Of a stretch of DNA of 64,000 nucleotides, positions 1 through 8,516 are shown piece after piece. The stretch is taken from positions 1 through 64,000 of IMG/VR virus record IMGVR_UViG_3300005436_000501, one strand, 5' to 3'. The position numbers and the translations under genes are program-made. Numbering within the stretch: the stretch's first letter is position 1; every line of letters begins with the position of its first letter. The notes under the pieces were generated by a model that saw only the letters and a program-made list of their open reading frames with translations, did no database searches and was not told the DNA's origin. This stretch comes from a virus.

Positions 1-537
1 ATCGCGGTCATCACCGGCCGCCTGGACATGCCGCGGCTTTACAAGAGCGACCTGCGTCTGCTGCTGGCCACGCTCGACCGGTACGACGCCGTCGAGGAGT
101 CCGTGTTCGAGACCGCGCGGCAGGTAGCCGAATTCGCCGAACGCCACGGGCCGGTGCCGGACCGCGTGGAGGTCACCTACAGCGCGGCCCCTGTGCGGCG
201 AGGCGAGGGCGCCCCCAACCCGTACAGCGGCACACCGCAGGGGATCGTGCGGCGCGTCATCACGGACAAACGCGCGGGCGCATCCGACCAGGCGATCGCC
301 CGCAACGCCGTCACCGAGGCCCTGCACCTGATCACAGGCCACGACGGGGACGCGGCCGGCTGCGACACCTGCCGCGACGCCACGGACCGGGCGGTCCGTG
401 ACGTGCGCACCCCGCGCCCGTTCGACCCGACCGGATGCTCCATCGTCGTGCCGCAGGGCAACGGCGGCGGGGCGTGCACGTGCGCGCTGCGCGGCGTCCA
501 GGACTGCCCGTGCCTGACGGGCGACGCCGATGTGTGA
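1..537 (+). CDS. Cys-rich hypothetical protein, left edge open
   Basis: The frame is open to the first base of the window, so the true start may lie outside; the first ATG is at 28 and would give 169 aa. The C-terminal third carries a CDTC pair and a Cys cluster (ACTCA, DCPC) that suggests metal binding. No family recognised. The stop overlaps the next start (ATGTGTGA), so it is the first visible member of a tiled rightward operon. Confidence 0.65.
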   Translation: MAVITGRLDMPRLYKSDLRLLLATLDRYDAVEESVFETARQVAEFAERHGPVPDRVEVTYSAAPVRRGEGAPNPYSGTPQGIVRRVITDKRAGASDQAIARNAVTEALHLITGHDGDAAGCDTCRDATDRAVRDVRTPRPFDPTGCSIVVPQGNGGGACTCALRGVQDCPCLTGDADV

Positions 538-832
538 GACCTGCTGGGTCGAGCACGGCCGCCCCGACACCTGGAACCCCGACATCGCCCGCGCCCTCGA
601 ACTGATCCGCGCGATCTACGAGGTCGAACCCGTCGGCGCACCGCTGCACGTCGTCCTAGATGACTGGAACATCGAAGACGGACACATCAAGATCTGGCCC
701 GACCCCGAGACTGACCCGCAAGCCATGGCCGCAGCGGAGGAGTTGGTGCCGCTGCTGCGCCGCATGAGCGTCACGCAGCGTGCTGCGGCGCTCGCCTACC
801 ACGACGGACTCCTGGAGGTCCCGGCCACATGA
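530..832 (+). CDS. hypothetical protein, 100 aa
   Basis: Begins inside the end of the preceding gene and ends in an ATGA overlap with the next, so it is translationally coupled on both sides. Acidic and mostly helical, with an N-terminal CETC motif. Not recognised. Confidence 0.7.
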   Translation: MCETCWVEHGRPDTWNPDIARALELIRAIYEVEPVGAPLHVVLDDWNIEDGHIKIWPDPETDPQAMAAAEELVPLLRRMSVTQRAAALAYHDGLLEVPAT

Positions 833-1050
833 CCGCGCCGACGGCCCGTACCGACAATCCGTTCCCGGACAAGCCCTGTTACGTATGCGAAACGAAGGGC
901 CCGACGGCCTGTCGCGTGTGCGGCGACCGGTGTGCGCACCAGATCCGGGTCGTGGGCGACCGGGAGGTTCGCATGCACCGCGAACCGTGCGCGAGGCTGT
1001 TCTCGGACATCGTGCACATCGGCCTCTACGGGACGGACTTCCAGGCATGA
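829..1050 (+). CDS. small zinc-ribbon-like protein, 73 aa
   Basis: Two CxxC pairs (CYVC, CRVC) followed by further Cys/His in the middle suggest a treble-clef or zinc-ribbon fold. ATGA overlaps on both sides place it in the operon. Function unknown; DNA, RNA or protein binding is only an inference from the fold. Confidence 0.7.
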   Translation: MTAPTARTDNPFPDKPCYVCETKGPTACRVCGDRCAHQIRVVGDREVRMHREPCARLFSDIVHIGLYGTDFQA

Positions 1051-1613
1051 CCGACCTGCTCGGCGAGATCCGCGGCCGCGGCGCACGCCTGACCGGGTCC
1101 CATATCGACGACTGCGGCGAGAGCAGCGCCTACCGGGACCGGCGCACCCTGCTGCGGCTGCTCGACGTCACCCGCGAAGAACTCGCCGACACGATCGCCA
1201 GGGTCGACCGGGTGCGCACGATCCACAACCGCGCCGAGTGCTGCAACGTGCGCTGTGAGCTGGGCGGCTGGTGTATCGGCTGCGACCCGGACGGTGACGA
1301 GCCGTGCAGCGAACACCCCTGGCCGTGCCCGACCGTGCTCGCACTGGAACCGGACGCGAAACTGCCCGACCAGTACGCGGCGTGGGTGCTCAAGCGCGAC
1401 CACGACGCCGTGAAGGCTGAGCGTGACCGGGTCGTCGCCGAGAACCGGCTCCTGCGCGCTGCGCGACGACCCCCGCTCCGACGGCCAGTGCAGCCAGCGG
1501 TGTGGGCCCACGCCCCGCACCGCTGGCTGCCCAACCGTGTCGCCCTGGAGTGTCCGGGCATCCCCAAGCCAGGCGAAGCACGCGACGACCACGACGGAGA
1601 AGACGATGACTGA
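1047..1613 (+). CDS. Cys-rich hypothetical protein with C-terminal helix, 188 aa
   Basis: Start chosen at the ATG overlapping the previous stop. Residues about 70-100 hold a dense Cys/His region (ECCNVRC, WCIGC, CSEHPWPC), followed by a charged helical segment. No family recognised. Part of the tiled operon. Confidence 0.7.
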   Translation: MTDLLGEIRGRGARLTGSHIDDCGESSAYRDRRTLLRLLDVTREELADTIARVDRVRTIHNRAECCNVRCELGGWCIGCDPDGDEPCSEHPWPCPTVLALEPDAKLPDQYAAWVLKRDHDAVKAERDRVVAENRLLRAARRPPLRRPVQPAVWAHAPHRWLPNRVALECPGIPKPGEARDDHDGEDDD

Positions 1614-1884
1614 AACCGGCGCGGCCGCGCTCGATGGCCCGTACACCTGGGGCGAGTCGGTCACCTGGACCGCCGGACGGATCCTGGTGCCGCTGAACCG
1701 TGACGGCGCGAGCGTCGCGGACCTCGAACTCGACGAAGCCGGCGCGCGGGAACTCGCCGCGCACCTCACCGGCGTCCTCGAAGGCGACCTGTCGATCAAA
1801 CGCGGGCTCGTGCACTTCCCCGCCGACTGGACCGAGGGGCAGCGTGCCCGGTTCCGCGCCGCATGGGACGAGGCACAGCGGTGA
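1606..1884 (+). CDS. hypothetical protein, 92 aa
   Basis: Starts at an ATG inside the end of the previous gene (ATGACTGA overlap). Short beta-rich N-terminus followed by helices, no Cys motif. Not recognised. Confidence 0.65.
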   Translation: MTETGAAALDGPYTWGESVTWTAGRILVPLNRDGASVADLELDEAGARELAAHLTGVLEGDLSIKRGLVHFPADWTEGQRARFRAAWDEAQR

Positions 1885-2038
1885 GTGACGACGACGTGGA
1901 CGACCTCGACATCCTCAGCCGTGCGGACCTCGCGGAACTGTCCGGCCCCGCGTACTGCTCGCCGCCGAGGGCTGGCGCGTCACCCCGATCGACCCCGGGC
2001 CGCCGATCGGCGAACTACTGCCCCCGCCGACGGAGTGA
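1881..2038 (+). pseudogene. small gene with a one-base frameshift in a C run
   Basis: A GTG start overlaps the previous stop and codes for VSDDDVDDLDILSRAD. After the CCCC run at 1946-1949 the sensible continuation (RVLLAAEGWRVTPIDPG, ending LLPPPTE at the TGA at 2036) lies in another frame, while the original frame becomes Arg/Ser/Pro-rich and reads into the next gene. One extra C in the run would restore a clean gene of about 52 aa. This may be a sequencing error or a true indel. Confidence 0.55.
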
Positions 2039-2045
2039 GGACGCG

Positions 2046-2498
2046 ATGACCGACGACGTAGACGCGGCCGCCGAGGTGACCGAGTTCCTCGGCCTGTACG
2101 AGCAGCACGGCCACCCCGACCTGATCAGCCACCACATGCGGCCGAGTAAGCCCGGGTTCCTCGTGCCCCCGGCGGAACTTCGCGCCAGCCACCTGCGCGC
2201 GATCCTCGCGCAGAACGCGCGCATGCTCAGCCTCCTGCTCGGCCACCCGAAAGACCCGGATCCGGCGCCCTGGACCGACCCCGACAGCGGCGCCACGTTC
2301 GACCTGATGCGCCCGTTCACCGACGCGCACGGCGGCACGTGGGAACACGCCGGCTGGCTGCACCACCTCGGCCCCGACGCAGCCCCCGAACCCGTGCTCG
2401 TGCTACTCAGCGAAGACCCGCCGACCGAGGACACGTACGCGCGGATCAGCGGGCAATGGGGGCCGCTCACGCAGGCCGAACCCGAGGGGTCGTCGTGA
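2046..2498 (+). CDS. hypothetical protein, 150 aa
   Basis: Soluble, Pro- and acid-rich protein of unknown function. The ATG at 2046 is preferred because the open frame upstream of it belongs to the frameshifted neighbour. Ends in a GTGA overlap with a membrane protein gene. Confidence 0.7.
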   Translation: MTDDVDAAAEVTEFLGLYEQHGHPDLISHHMRPSKPGFLVPPAELRASHLRAILAQNARMLSLLLGHPKDPDPAPWTDPDSGATFDLMRPFTDAHGGTWEHAGWLHHLGPDAAPEPVLVLLSEDPPTEDTYARISGQWGPLTQAEPEGSS

Positions 2499-2722
2499 TC
2501 GTCGCCGTTCTGGTCGCCATCGGCGGGGCGCTGGGTGCTGGGATCATCATCGGCATCGCTGTCGGGCGCCCGGTCTGGAACCGGGTCGAGCGGTGGGTCA
2601 ACGACGTCCCGGACGTGACCAAGAACGGCCAGCAGTCGCCGAGGGGCGTGGACCGGCCGCCCGTGATCACCGTCCAGGGCGAGACGCCGCCACCCGTCCA
2701 CTACATCCCGGAGGGCCGATGA
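2495..2722 (+). CDS. single-pass membrane protein, 75 aa
   Basis: Residues about 2-24 form one hydrophobic helix rich in Val, Ile, Ala and Gly, followed by a charged, Pro-rich tail. GTG start overlaps the previous stop. A small inner-membrane protein; not a recognised holin. Confidence 0.7.
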   Translation: MIVAVLVAIGGALGAGIIIGIAVGRPVWNRVERWVNDVPDVTKNGQQSPRGVDRPPVITVQGETPPPVHYIPEGR

Positions 2723-3699
2723 CCTGGCGCGAACCAGAACCGGGCGGCTGGGGCGCCATCCCGGAGCGCACCGAAGCCCCGCGCTTCGACCAGGCACCGA
2801 CCCTGCGCCTCGTGGTCGACGAGAGAGTGCCACCCGGCACCGTGGCCATGATCGGCGCGGACGGCGCCGTGCACACGATCCGCAACATCGGCGCTGAGGC
2901 CGACGCGCGCTACCCGGACTGGATCGGTGTCGGCGACGGACCCGGCATCCCATGCCGTGTGCTCGGGATCGACTTCGCCCCGGACGGTGGCGGCCCGCCC
3001 GTCGTCGGCCACCGGGACGCGGACGGCGTGCTGCACATCGACAGCGCGGCCACCGCCCGGCGCCCGAGCCACGGCGAGATCGTCGCGCACTTCTCGCGCC
3101 TGCGCCCCGCCGCCGGTTTCCTGGTGGACATCAGCGCCCCGCCGAACAGTTGCGCCCGCTGCGGCACGGACCAGCGCGGCCACGACGGCGACCACGCCTA
3201 CACCCAGCCCGATGACGCGCTGCGGCTCGCCCGGATGAAGGAACGGCGCCGCGCCCGGCTCAACCCGCCGCCCACGGTCGCGGCACTGCCCGACGTGCTC
3301 GTGACGTTCGCTGTGGACACCACACGCCTCGCCGAGTCCATGCGGCGCCTAGGGGAGGCGATCAGCGGCGCGCTGCAACCCGCCGTCGCAGCCGAACGTG
3401 CCCGGCAGGCGGCCATCACGACCGGAGCCGCCGCGCCGGCCGAGTCCCCGGGCTACGAGGCGATGCGCCGCGCGATCCTGGCGCTGCCGACGTCCGGGCC
3501 GATCCTCGCGTCCGACGCGGACTGGGACGCGCAAGGCAGTGTGTGCGCGCACGTCTGCGGCGGTTCACCGGACCATGTGTGCGACGCCCGCGCGACCACC
3601 ACGATCCGGTACCGGCTGCCGTCCGGCGGAACCCGGGCGCTCCCGCTGTGTGCACCCTGTGCGGAGGCCGAAACCGCGGCGGCGGGCGTGGCATCCTGA
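2719..3699 (+). CDS. hypothetical protein with C-terminal zinc-binding motifs, 326 aa
   Basis: Largest gene of this block. A central CARCGTDQRGH motif and C-terminal Cys pairs (CAHVC, CAPCAE) suggest two small metal sites flanking a helical stretch. No enzyme family recognised. Start is the ATG in an ATGA overlap. Confidence 0.7.
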   Translation: MTWREPEPGGWGAIPERTEAPRFDQAPTLRLVVDERVPPGTVAMIGADGAVHTIRNIGAEADARYPDWIGVGDGPGIPCRVLGIDFAPDGGGPPVVGHRDADGVLHIDSAATARRPSHGEIVAHFSRLRPAAGFLVDISAPPNSCARCGTDQRGHDGDHAYTQPDDALRLARMKERRRARLNPPPTVAALPDVLVTFAVDTTRLAESMRRLGEAISGALQPAVAAERARQAAITTGAAAPAESPGYEAMRRAILALPTSGPILASDADWDAQGSVCAHVCGGSPDHVCDARATTTIRYRLPSGGTRALPLCAPCAEAETAAAGVAS

Positions 3700-3703
3700 A
3701 GCG

Positions 3704-3985
3704 GTGACCGCCAACCCGATGATTGACCAGCTCGCCGCCGAGGTGCGCAGACGCTCGGCGCACCGACCCGAAGCCGCCACCCGCATCGCCGAGTTCATCG
3801 CCAGCCGGCTGCGCAGCGAACTCGGCGACCAGCTCACCGACCAGCAGATCGGCGCCGTCCTGCTGTGCAGCGCGTGCGCCGCGATGTCGCTCGCCAAGGA
3901 GTTCGGTTTGAGCGGACGCGCGATCGCCAACGGGATCGCGGTCGCGGGCGAGCAGGTCTACCACCACCCGGTCGACCGTGGCTAA
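3704..3985 (+). CDS. small helical protein, paralogue of the gene at 8199
   Basis: 93 aa from GTG. The N-terminal QLAAEVRRRS and the following IGAVLLCSACAAMSLA segment match the gene at 8199 (ELAAEIRRRS, IGEVLLRAAVFASAVF), and both end near a YHHP or FHHP motif. The paralogy shows local duplication within the element. Function unknown. Confidence 0.7.
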   Translation: MTANPMIDQLAAEVRRRSAHRPEAATRIAEFIASRLRSELGDQLTDQQIGAVLLCSACAAMSLAKEFGLSGRAIANGIAVAGEQVYHHPVDRG

Positions 3986-4298
3986 CTCGATGGATGCCTG
4001 GCGCAGGTCCCGGCGCGACCTGTTGGAGATCGAGAACCCGGGCGCCCAGTGCGGGCACTGCGGCTTCGGAAACCGGCTCAAGGGTGCCTGGTCGGTGGAG
4101 GGCGGGCGGCTGGTGTTCCGTGCCGATGCGAACCCGCTGCGCTCCCGAGGCCCGGACTTCGAGTCGTGCGGCGAGTCGGACGAGATCGCCGAATTCCGGA
4201 AGATCACCGTCAATGGGGAGCCGCTCACACCCGAGCAGGTCGCTGAACTCCAGGCGGCTGCCCGCGCGGCCGACGGGACGGAGTTCGACGATGCCTGA
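3978..4298 (+). CDS. CxxC hypothetical protein, 106 aa
   Basis: GTG start overlaps the upstream gene. A CGHCGFGN motif near residue 26 and a later Cys suggest half of a zinc site. C-terminus is an acidic helix. Not recognised. Confidence 0.65.
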   Translation: MANSMDAWRRSRRDLLEIENPGAQCGHCGFGNRLKGAWSVEGGRLVFRADANPLRSRGPDFESCGESDEIAEFRKITVNGEPLTPEQVAELQAAARAADGTEFDDA

Positions 4299-4521
4299 TC
4301 TCGATGTCGCGCTTCTGCGCTCGGTTCCCGTCCCCGCTGCGATTACCGAAGTGGCCGGCTGTTCGTGCGGCGGCCTCGACTGGCACAAGCAGGACTGCAC
4401 CATCTGGTCGACGCCGGCCGACGACGCCATCGCGGCGGTAGAAGCCGCGCGCAGACGCGTGCGCGAGTACGGCGACGAACTCAACCGGCAGCTTCGCGCA
4501 GCCCTCGGAGGTCTGGCATGA
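4291..4521 (+). CDS. hypothetical protein, 76 aa
   Basis: Contains GCSCGGLDWH followed by an amphipathic C-terminal helix with many Arg and Glu. Short overlaps with its neighbours (ATGCCTGA upstream, ATGA downstream). Function unknown. Confidence 0.65.
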   Translation: MPDLDVALLRSVPVPAAITEVAGCSCGGLDWHKQDCTIWSTPADDAIAAVEAARRRVREYGDELNRQLRAALGGLA

Positions 4522-4646
4522 CGATAATGGGCTGCGACCAGCGGAAACAGCCCCCACCCTTAGCCGTGGCCGAGAAGATTTCGCGCCGAAACTTAAGGTT
4601 CCAGCGCGAGTGCTGGTTTTGCATCAGCGAGGTCGCCGATGCCTGA
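4518..4646 (+). CDS. very small basic protein, 42 aa
   Basis: ATG in an ATGA overlap, stop overlapping the next ATG, so the tiling supports a real gene despite its size. Base composition is clearly lower in GC than its neighbours. Contains CWFC near the end. Possibly a recently acquired or degenerating piece. Confidence 0.5.
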   Translation: MTIMGCDQRKQPPPLAVAEKISRRNLRFQRECWFCISEVADA

Positions 4647-5157
4647 CGACGCGACGGAACTGGTGCTGTTCGTCGAGGCGTGCCTCGCGCAGGACGAAGC
4701 CGCCGCGCTCGGCTGCCCCTCACACGACTGGGTCGCCTCCGGCGCGACCGTGCGCGGAGGGCCGCGTGTCCGGACGGCCGGACCGGGGCCACTCATGTCG
4801 CAGTTCGTCGGCGAGCCGTTCCCGGACACGGTGGCGGTGCCGCTGCCGCGCGAGCCGCGCCCAGACGACTTCTGGACGCAGGTCAACCTGCACGGCACGA
4901 CGGGCAAGTTCGAGTCGGAGATGCGCGTCGCCGAGTACATCGCCAGTTGGGACCCGTCGCGGGTGCTCGCCGAGGTGGAGGCGAAACGTGAGGTGCTGCG
5001 CCTGCATCACCGGATGAATCCGGGCGAGTGCGTCCGCTGCCACGAGATGATCGGGCCGGACCTCGTCAGCGAACGGTATCCGTGCAGGACACTGCGCGCG
5101 GTGATCTCCCTGTACGCGGGCAGTCCCGGGTTCCGGCCCGAGTGGGCGATGGCGTGA
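4639..5157 (+). CDS. DUF6221-like protein
   Basis: 172 aa. The N-terminal FVEACLAQDEAAA, the central YIASWDPSRVLAEVEAKR segment and the C-terminal YPCRTLRA resemble DUF6221 proteins that are common in Streptomyces and its mobile elements; the family has no known function. A CVRCHE motif sits between them. A shorter relative may lie at 42470. Confidence 0.65.
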   Translation: MPDDATELVLFVEACLAQDEAAALGCPSHDWVASGATVRGGPRVRTAGPGPLMSQFVGEPFPDTVAVPLPREPRPDDFWTQVNLHGTTGKFESEMRVAEYIASWDPSRVLAEVEAKREVLRLHHRMNPGECVRCHEMIGPDLVSERYPCRTLRAVISLYAGSPGFRPEWAMA

Positions 5158-5618
5158 CCTCTGAACCGCGGCCCACGCCCGGCCGCTGGGTTGATGAGCC
5201 GGTGCTGCCCGAACTGCCCACGGGCCCGCCGCCGCATCTGATCCGGGTGGAGGGCGCCCGGCTGATCCGGGTCATGAATGTGGACGCCCACAACCCCGCG
5301 TCCCGTGACGGCTACACCGAGGCTGTCGTCCTCGCGACCGCGCCCCTGGGCGGCGGCACAGGCGTGCTGGTAGCGTGGCTCGGAGGCTGGCAGGAGGGCC
5401 ACCGGGCGACCGGGAGAGGCCGCTACGCCTGGTGCCGGCTGCTCGAGGACCGGGTGCGCGAAGTGGCGCCGCCACGCGCCAAAATCGACGGCGCCGAATG
5501 GCACGGCCACCACGCCGAGGGCGAGTTCGCGGGGGCGGTGCGGCAGGCCGCGGAGCTGCTGCCCGAGGAGATGCGGGCGGCCGCGCTCACACCCAGGCCG
5601 GTCGACGGGTCGGCGTAA
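5154..5618 (+). CDS. hypothetical protein, 154 aa
   Basis: GTG start overlaps the upstream stop (GTGA). Mixed beta/alpha composition with no Cys motif or membrane segment. Last gene of the rightward block; it converges on a leftward gene 21 bp away. Confidence 0.65.
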   Translation: MTSEPRPTPGRWVDEPVLPELPTGPPPHLIRVEGARLIRVMNVDAHNPASRDGYTEAVVLATAPLGGGTGVLVAWLGGWQEGHRATGRGRYAWCRLLEDRVREVAPPRAKIDGAEWHGHHAEGEFAGAVRQAAELLPEEMRAAALTPRPVDGSA

Positions 5619-5639
5619 GCACACCGCACGCCCACACCC

Positions 5640-6647
5640 TCAGCGCCGCCACACGTTCACCCGCTCCGTCTCCAACAGCGGCGCCCCGTCCGGACCCTTC
5701 ACATACGACGGGATCCACGTCTGGCGCCGCAGCGACCGCGCCGGGCCGAACGCTTGATTTCGCCAATGCCCGGACACGACCCACCTATACCGGTAACGGC
5801 GCGCCGAACCCTCGCCGCCCTCCTCGTCGGGAACCTGCGGCCGGTACAGGCGCCGCAGGTCGATCAGGGTCACCGCCGGCTCCGGGCGCCCATCCCGCCG
5901 AGCGCGCCGGGCATCGTCCTTCGGCGCGTCCACGCGCGAGCGCTCGGCCAGCTTCGGCTGCTGCATCAGCGCCCACGCCGCCGCCATCGCCAGGCACACC
6001 GTCAGTAGCGCGGGTTCGTCGATCATCTCGGCGATCTCGGTCGCTGTGTGTGCGACGGGGTCGGCGGGCAGGTCCCAGCCCTGCATCGGCATCAGCGGGG
6101 GCATCGCGACCCCGCCGGGCAGCGGGACACGGCCCGGCAGCGCCGCCTCGATGCGGTCCCACCGCACCCAGCCGACCAGCAGCATCCCGCCCTCGCGGGG
6201 GCCCCAGGACACGGCGTCGAACGGCACACGCACACTGAGGCGCTCGGGCACCGTCCCGAGGGCCGTGTCGACGGTGCGCCCCCGGGTGTCGAACATCGAT
6301 CCCACGTCGAGGGACTGGCCGATGCCTCCGTCCCACACCAGTAGTCCGCTGGCGCTGGGCCGGTAGGCGTGCGCGAAGCACACCTCGGGCAGTGACGCCC
6401 CCGCGGCCATGGCCAGGGCGGACATGTCGGGTGTCGCCCAGTACAGCTCCGCGGTGGAGATCGAGGAGGCGGCGGTCGTGAAACGGGTCGCGTAGTCGGG
6501 GCGCAGCCGCTCGAGCGAGCCGTCGGTGAGCCTGCGCCAACTCTGCGTCCGGGTCCGCGGCAGCGCGGCGGGCGACCATCGGCGCGTCGGCGCGTGCGCG
6601 CCCGGCCCCTGCTGGCCCCGCGCTGCCGCAGCCCCGGGCCCGGTCAC
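5640..6647 (-). CDS. hypothetical protein, 335 aa
   Basis: Start taken as the GTG that overlaps the stop of the upstream membrane gene; longer readings add only Arg-rich shadow sequence. N-terminal 40 residues look disordered; the rest is a mixed soluble domain. No family recognised. Forms a two-gene leftward unit with the membrane protein. Confidence 0.65.
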   Translation of the reverse strand: MTGPGAAAARGQQGPGAHAPTRRWSPAALPRTRTQSWRRLTDGSLERLRPDYATRFTTAASSISTAELYWATPDMSALAMAAGASLPEVCFAHAYRPSASGLLVWDGGIGQSLDVGSMFDTRGRTVDTALGTVPERLSVRVPFDAVSWGPREGGMLLVGWVRWDRIEAALPGRVPLPGGVAMPPLMPMQGWDLPADPVAHTATEIAEMIDEPALLTVCLAMAAAWALMQQPKLAERSRVDAPKDDARRARRDGRPEPAVTLIDLRRLYRPQVPDEEGGEGSARRYRYRWVVSGHWRNQAFGPARSLRRQTWIPSYVKGPDGAPLLETERVNVWRR

Positions 6648-6919
6648 CGCCGTCTCGTCTCGCGCTCGATCTCCTGGTGCTTGCGCGTGAGGAACGCGTC
6701 GAAACGGGCCGCGCACTTCGGGGCGATTCGGTCCGCGGCTTTCAGCGCGGCCGCGGCGGGCAGCGCGGCCGGCCACAGGACCGCGGTGACCAGGTATGTC
6801 GCCGCGAAGAACAACCGGCCCTGCCCGCCGCGCCGGTCGGCGACCCACATCGCGCGCCCGATCAGCAAGGGCGCGAGGGGCGCGAGCACCGCGAAGTAGA
6901 CCACGACGAGGCTATGCAC
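6644..6919 (-). CDS. membrane protein, two helices, 91 aa
   Basis: Residues 3-23 and about 38-60 are hydrophobic; the tail is charged (RKHQEIERE). GTG start. Coupled to the 335-aa gene downstream. Function unknown. Confidence 0.65.
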   Translation of the reverse strand: MHSLVVVYFAVLAPLAPLLIGRAMWVADRRGGQGRLFFAATYLVTAVLWPAALPAAAALKAADRIAPKCAARFDAFLTRKHQEIERETRRR

Positions 6920-6967
6920 GGCCGTCTCCGTCTTCGGCGAACTTTGGCGCCGGGTGCTGTGCCTGGT

Positions 6968-7669
6968 TCATCCGCGGGGGTCCTCCGGGTATCCGGCGGC
7001 GCGCAGCCCGTCGCCGTGCTCGCCGCCGGCCCGTGTCGCGGACCGATAGCGCACCGCCGCGTCCAGGACCCCGGCGGCCTGCCTCGGCGTCCAGGCGCGT
7101 GCCGCGTCCAGCAGGTCCGGGTACACGGTAGTGCCGGTGACGTCGTCAGTGAGGTCGGCGATCTCGCCGAGCAGGAACCCGCGCGGGTCCTCGAGCGCGA
7201 CCTCGTCGACGAGGATGCCCTGAAGGACGTCGAGCAACTGACAGAACAGGGCGATCGGGAATGCGGGGATCACGGCCGGGGCCGTCGGCTCGGCGTAGAC
7301 GACGCAGGCGTCGGGCAGCAGGTCGCGCACGCGCGCCACGGCGGCGCGGTGCCAGGACGCGGGCAGTGCGCCCTGGGGGTCGTGTTCGCGGTAGTCCGCG
7401 TCGGTGCGGTAGGTCTCGATCAGCGGGGCCGGGCGGTCCGCGAGGCTGTCGGCGAGTTGGCGCACGAAGTCCGCGGTGTGCGTCTCGAGTTTGGCGATCT
7501 CGGTGGCGACGCCGCCGGGCACGGGGTATTTGCCCTCTTCCCAGTGGCGTACGGTGCGTCCGGACACGCGTAGGTGTGCGGCGAGGGCGTCGCCGGTCAG
7601 GCCGAGGTGTTCGCGGATGACGCGCAGTTCGGCGGCGTTCATCCGGTCGGGTTCGCGGGCGGTGGGCAT
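6968..7669 (-). CDS. XRE-type transcriptional regulator, 233 aa
   Basis: N-terminal helix-turn-helix (residues about 11-45: LRVIREHLGLTGDALAAHL then SGRTVRHWEEG) of the Cro/C1 class; the C-terminal 180 residues are an unassigned ligand or partner domain. A good ribosome site (AGGGAG, 8 nt spacing) supports the ATG. It lies downstream of a 100-aa gene whose promoter contains a perfect palindrome, the likely operator for autoregulation. Confidence 0.75.
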   Translation of the reverse strand: MPTAREPDRMNAAELRVIREHLGLTGDALAAHLRVSGRTVRHWEEGKYPVPGGVATEIAKLETHTADFVRQLADSLADRPAPLIETYRTDADYREHDPQGALPASWHRAAVARVRDLLPDACVVYAEPTAPAVIPAFPIALFCQLLDVLQGILVDEVALEDPRGFLLGEIADLTDDVTGTTVYPDLLDAARAWTPRQAAGVLDAAVRYRSATRAGGEHGDGLRAAGYPEDPRG

Positions 7670-7741
7670 GGGTGTGCTCCCTGGGCGTAGACGGGCGCGC
7701 CGCCGCGGAACGTGGTCCGGGCGGCGCGGCGCCGGGGTGCG

Positions 7742-8044
7742 TCAGATGCGCTCGACGGTGGCGACGTAGCCGGTGTCGACGCCGTCCCAGGGCTCGGCGA
7801 CGGACCAGCCGGCGTCGCGCAGCATCTTCTCTGCCTGGTGGATCAGTGCGTCGCGGTCGCCGTCGCGTGCGTCGATGTCGGTCTCGGCGTAGAACAGCGG
7901 GTCGCCGGTGGAGCCCCAGACGGGGGTTTCGTCGTTCTCGCCCTTGTAGCCGGTGATCTCGTCGGCGAGGACGGTGACGTCGATGTTGCCGTGGGGCAGT
8001 GCGCTGGCGTCGGTGGTGATCCACGCGGTGAAGTGCTCGCTCAT
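7742..8044 (-). CDS. hypothetical protein, 100 aa
   Basis: Acidic small protein, AAGGA ribosome site 8 nt before the ATG. First gene after the promoter at 8096-8124 and probably co-transcribed with the XRE regulator. No family recognised. Confidence 0.65.
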   Translation of the reverse strand: MSEHFTAWITTDASALPHGNIDVTVLADEITGYKGENDETPVWGSTGDPLFYAETDIDARDGDRDALIHQAEKMLRDAGWSVAEPWDGVDTGYVATVERI

Positions 8045-8095
8045 GGCCGGTTCCTTCCGGGTGGGTCTGGGGCTTTCCCCTGACCTCTTGACACC

Positions 8096-8124
8096 ATCAT
8101 AGCTTCCTAAAGTAGGAAGCGCAA
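8096..8124 (-). promoter_or_regulatory. sigma70-like promoter of the XRE unit
   Basis: Reading leftward: TTGCGC (-35), 17-nt spacer, TATGAT (-10). The spacer contains most of the palindromic operator, so a bound repressor would block RNA polymerase. On the other strand a TTGACA hexamer at 8088-8093 may drive the rightward operon at 8199, though its -10 is not convincing. Confidence 0.65.
8102..8120. promoter_or_regulatory. palindromic operator
   Basis: GCTTCCTA-AAG-TAGGAAGC, a perfect 8-bp inverted repeat with a 3-bp centre, sits in the divergent intergenic region inside the leftward promoter. The XRE protein encoded downstream is the obvious candidate ligand. Confidence 0.65.
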
Positions 8125-8198
8125 GGGTTCTGATAAACGATCACGCAGAGCTGCCACGACGTGGACAATGGCCGTGCAGCCACCGAACGGAGCACCAC

Positions 8199-8516
8199 GT
8201 GACCACACCCCAGATCGCGGAACTCGCCGCGGAGATCCGCCGCCGCAGCCGCGGCCAGTCCCCTGCGACGAAGAAGCAGACCCGCCAGTCCGCCGCCGAC
8301 TTCCATCGCGACCTTCCTGGTATCGGCGACGAGGTGATCGGCGAGGTGCTGCTGCGCGCCGCGGTGTTCGCGTCCGCCGTGTTCCAGGCCAGCCCGGGGG
8401 CGAGCGTCCGGGACCTGTCCAGCCTGCTCGGCGCGATCGGGCAGCACATGTTCCACCACCCGCAGGGCGCCGACACGGACTGCCCCGACGAGGCGGCCGA
8501 CGGTGGCCAAGCCTGA
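8199..8516 (+). CDS. small protein, paralogue of the gene at 3704
   Basis: 105 aa from GTG with GGAG 6 nt upstream. Shares the ELAAEIRRRS start and the IGEVLLRAA core with the 3704 gene. First gene of a three-gene rightward operon controlled from the divergent region with the palindrome. Confidence 0.65.
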   Translation: MTTPQIAELAAEIRRRSRGQSPATKKQTRQSAADFHRDLPGIGDEVIGEVLLRAAVFASAVFQASPGASVRDLSSLLGAIGQHMFHHPQGADTDCPDEAADGGQA

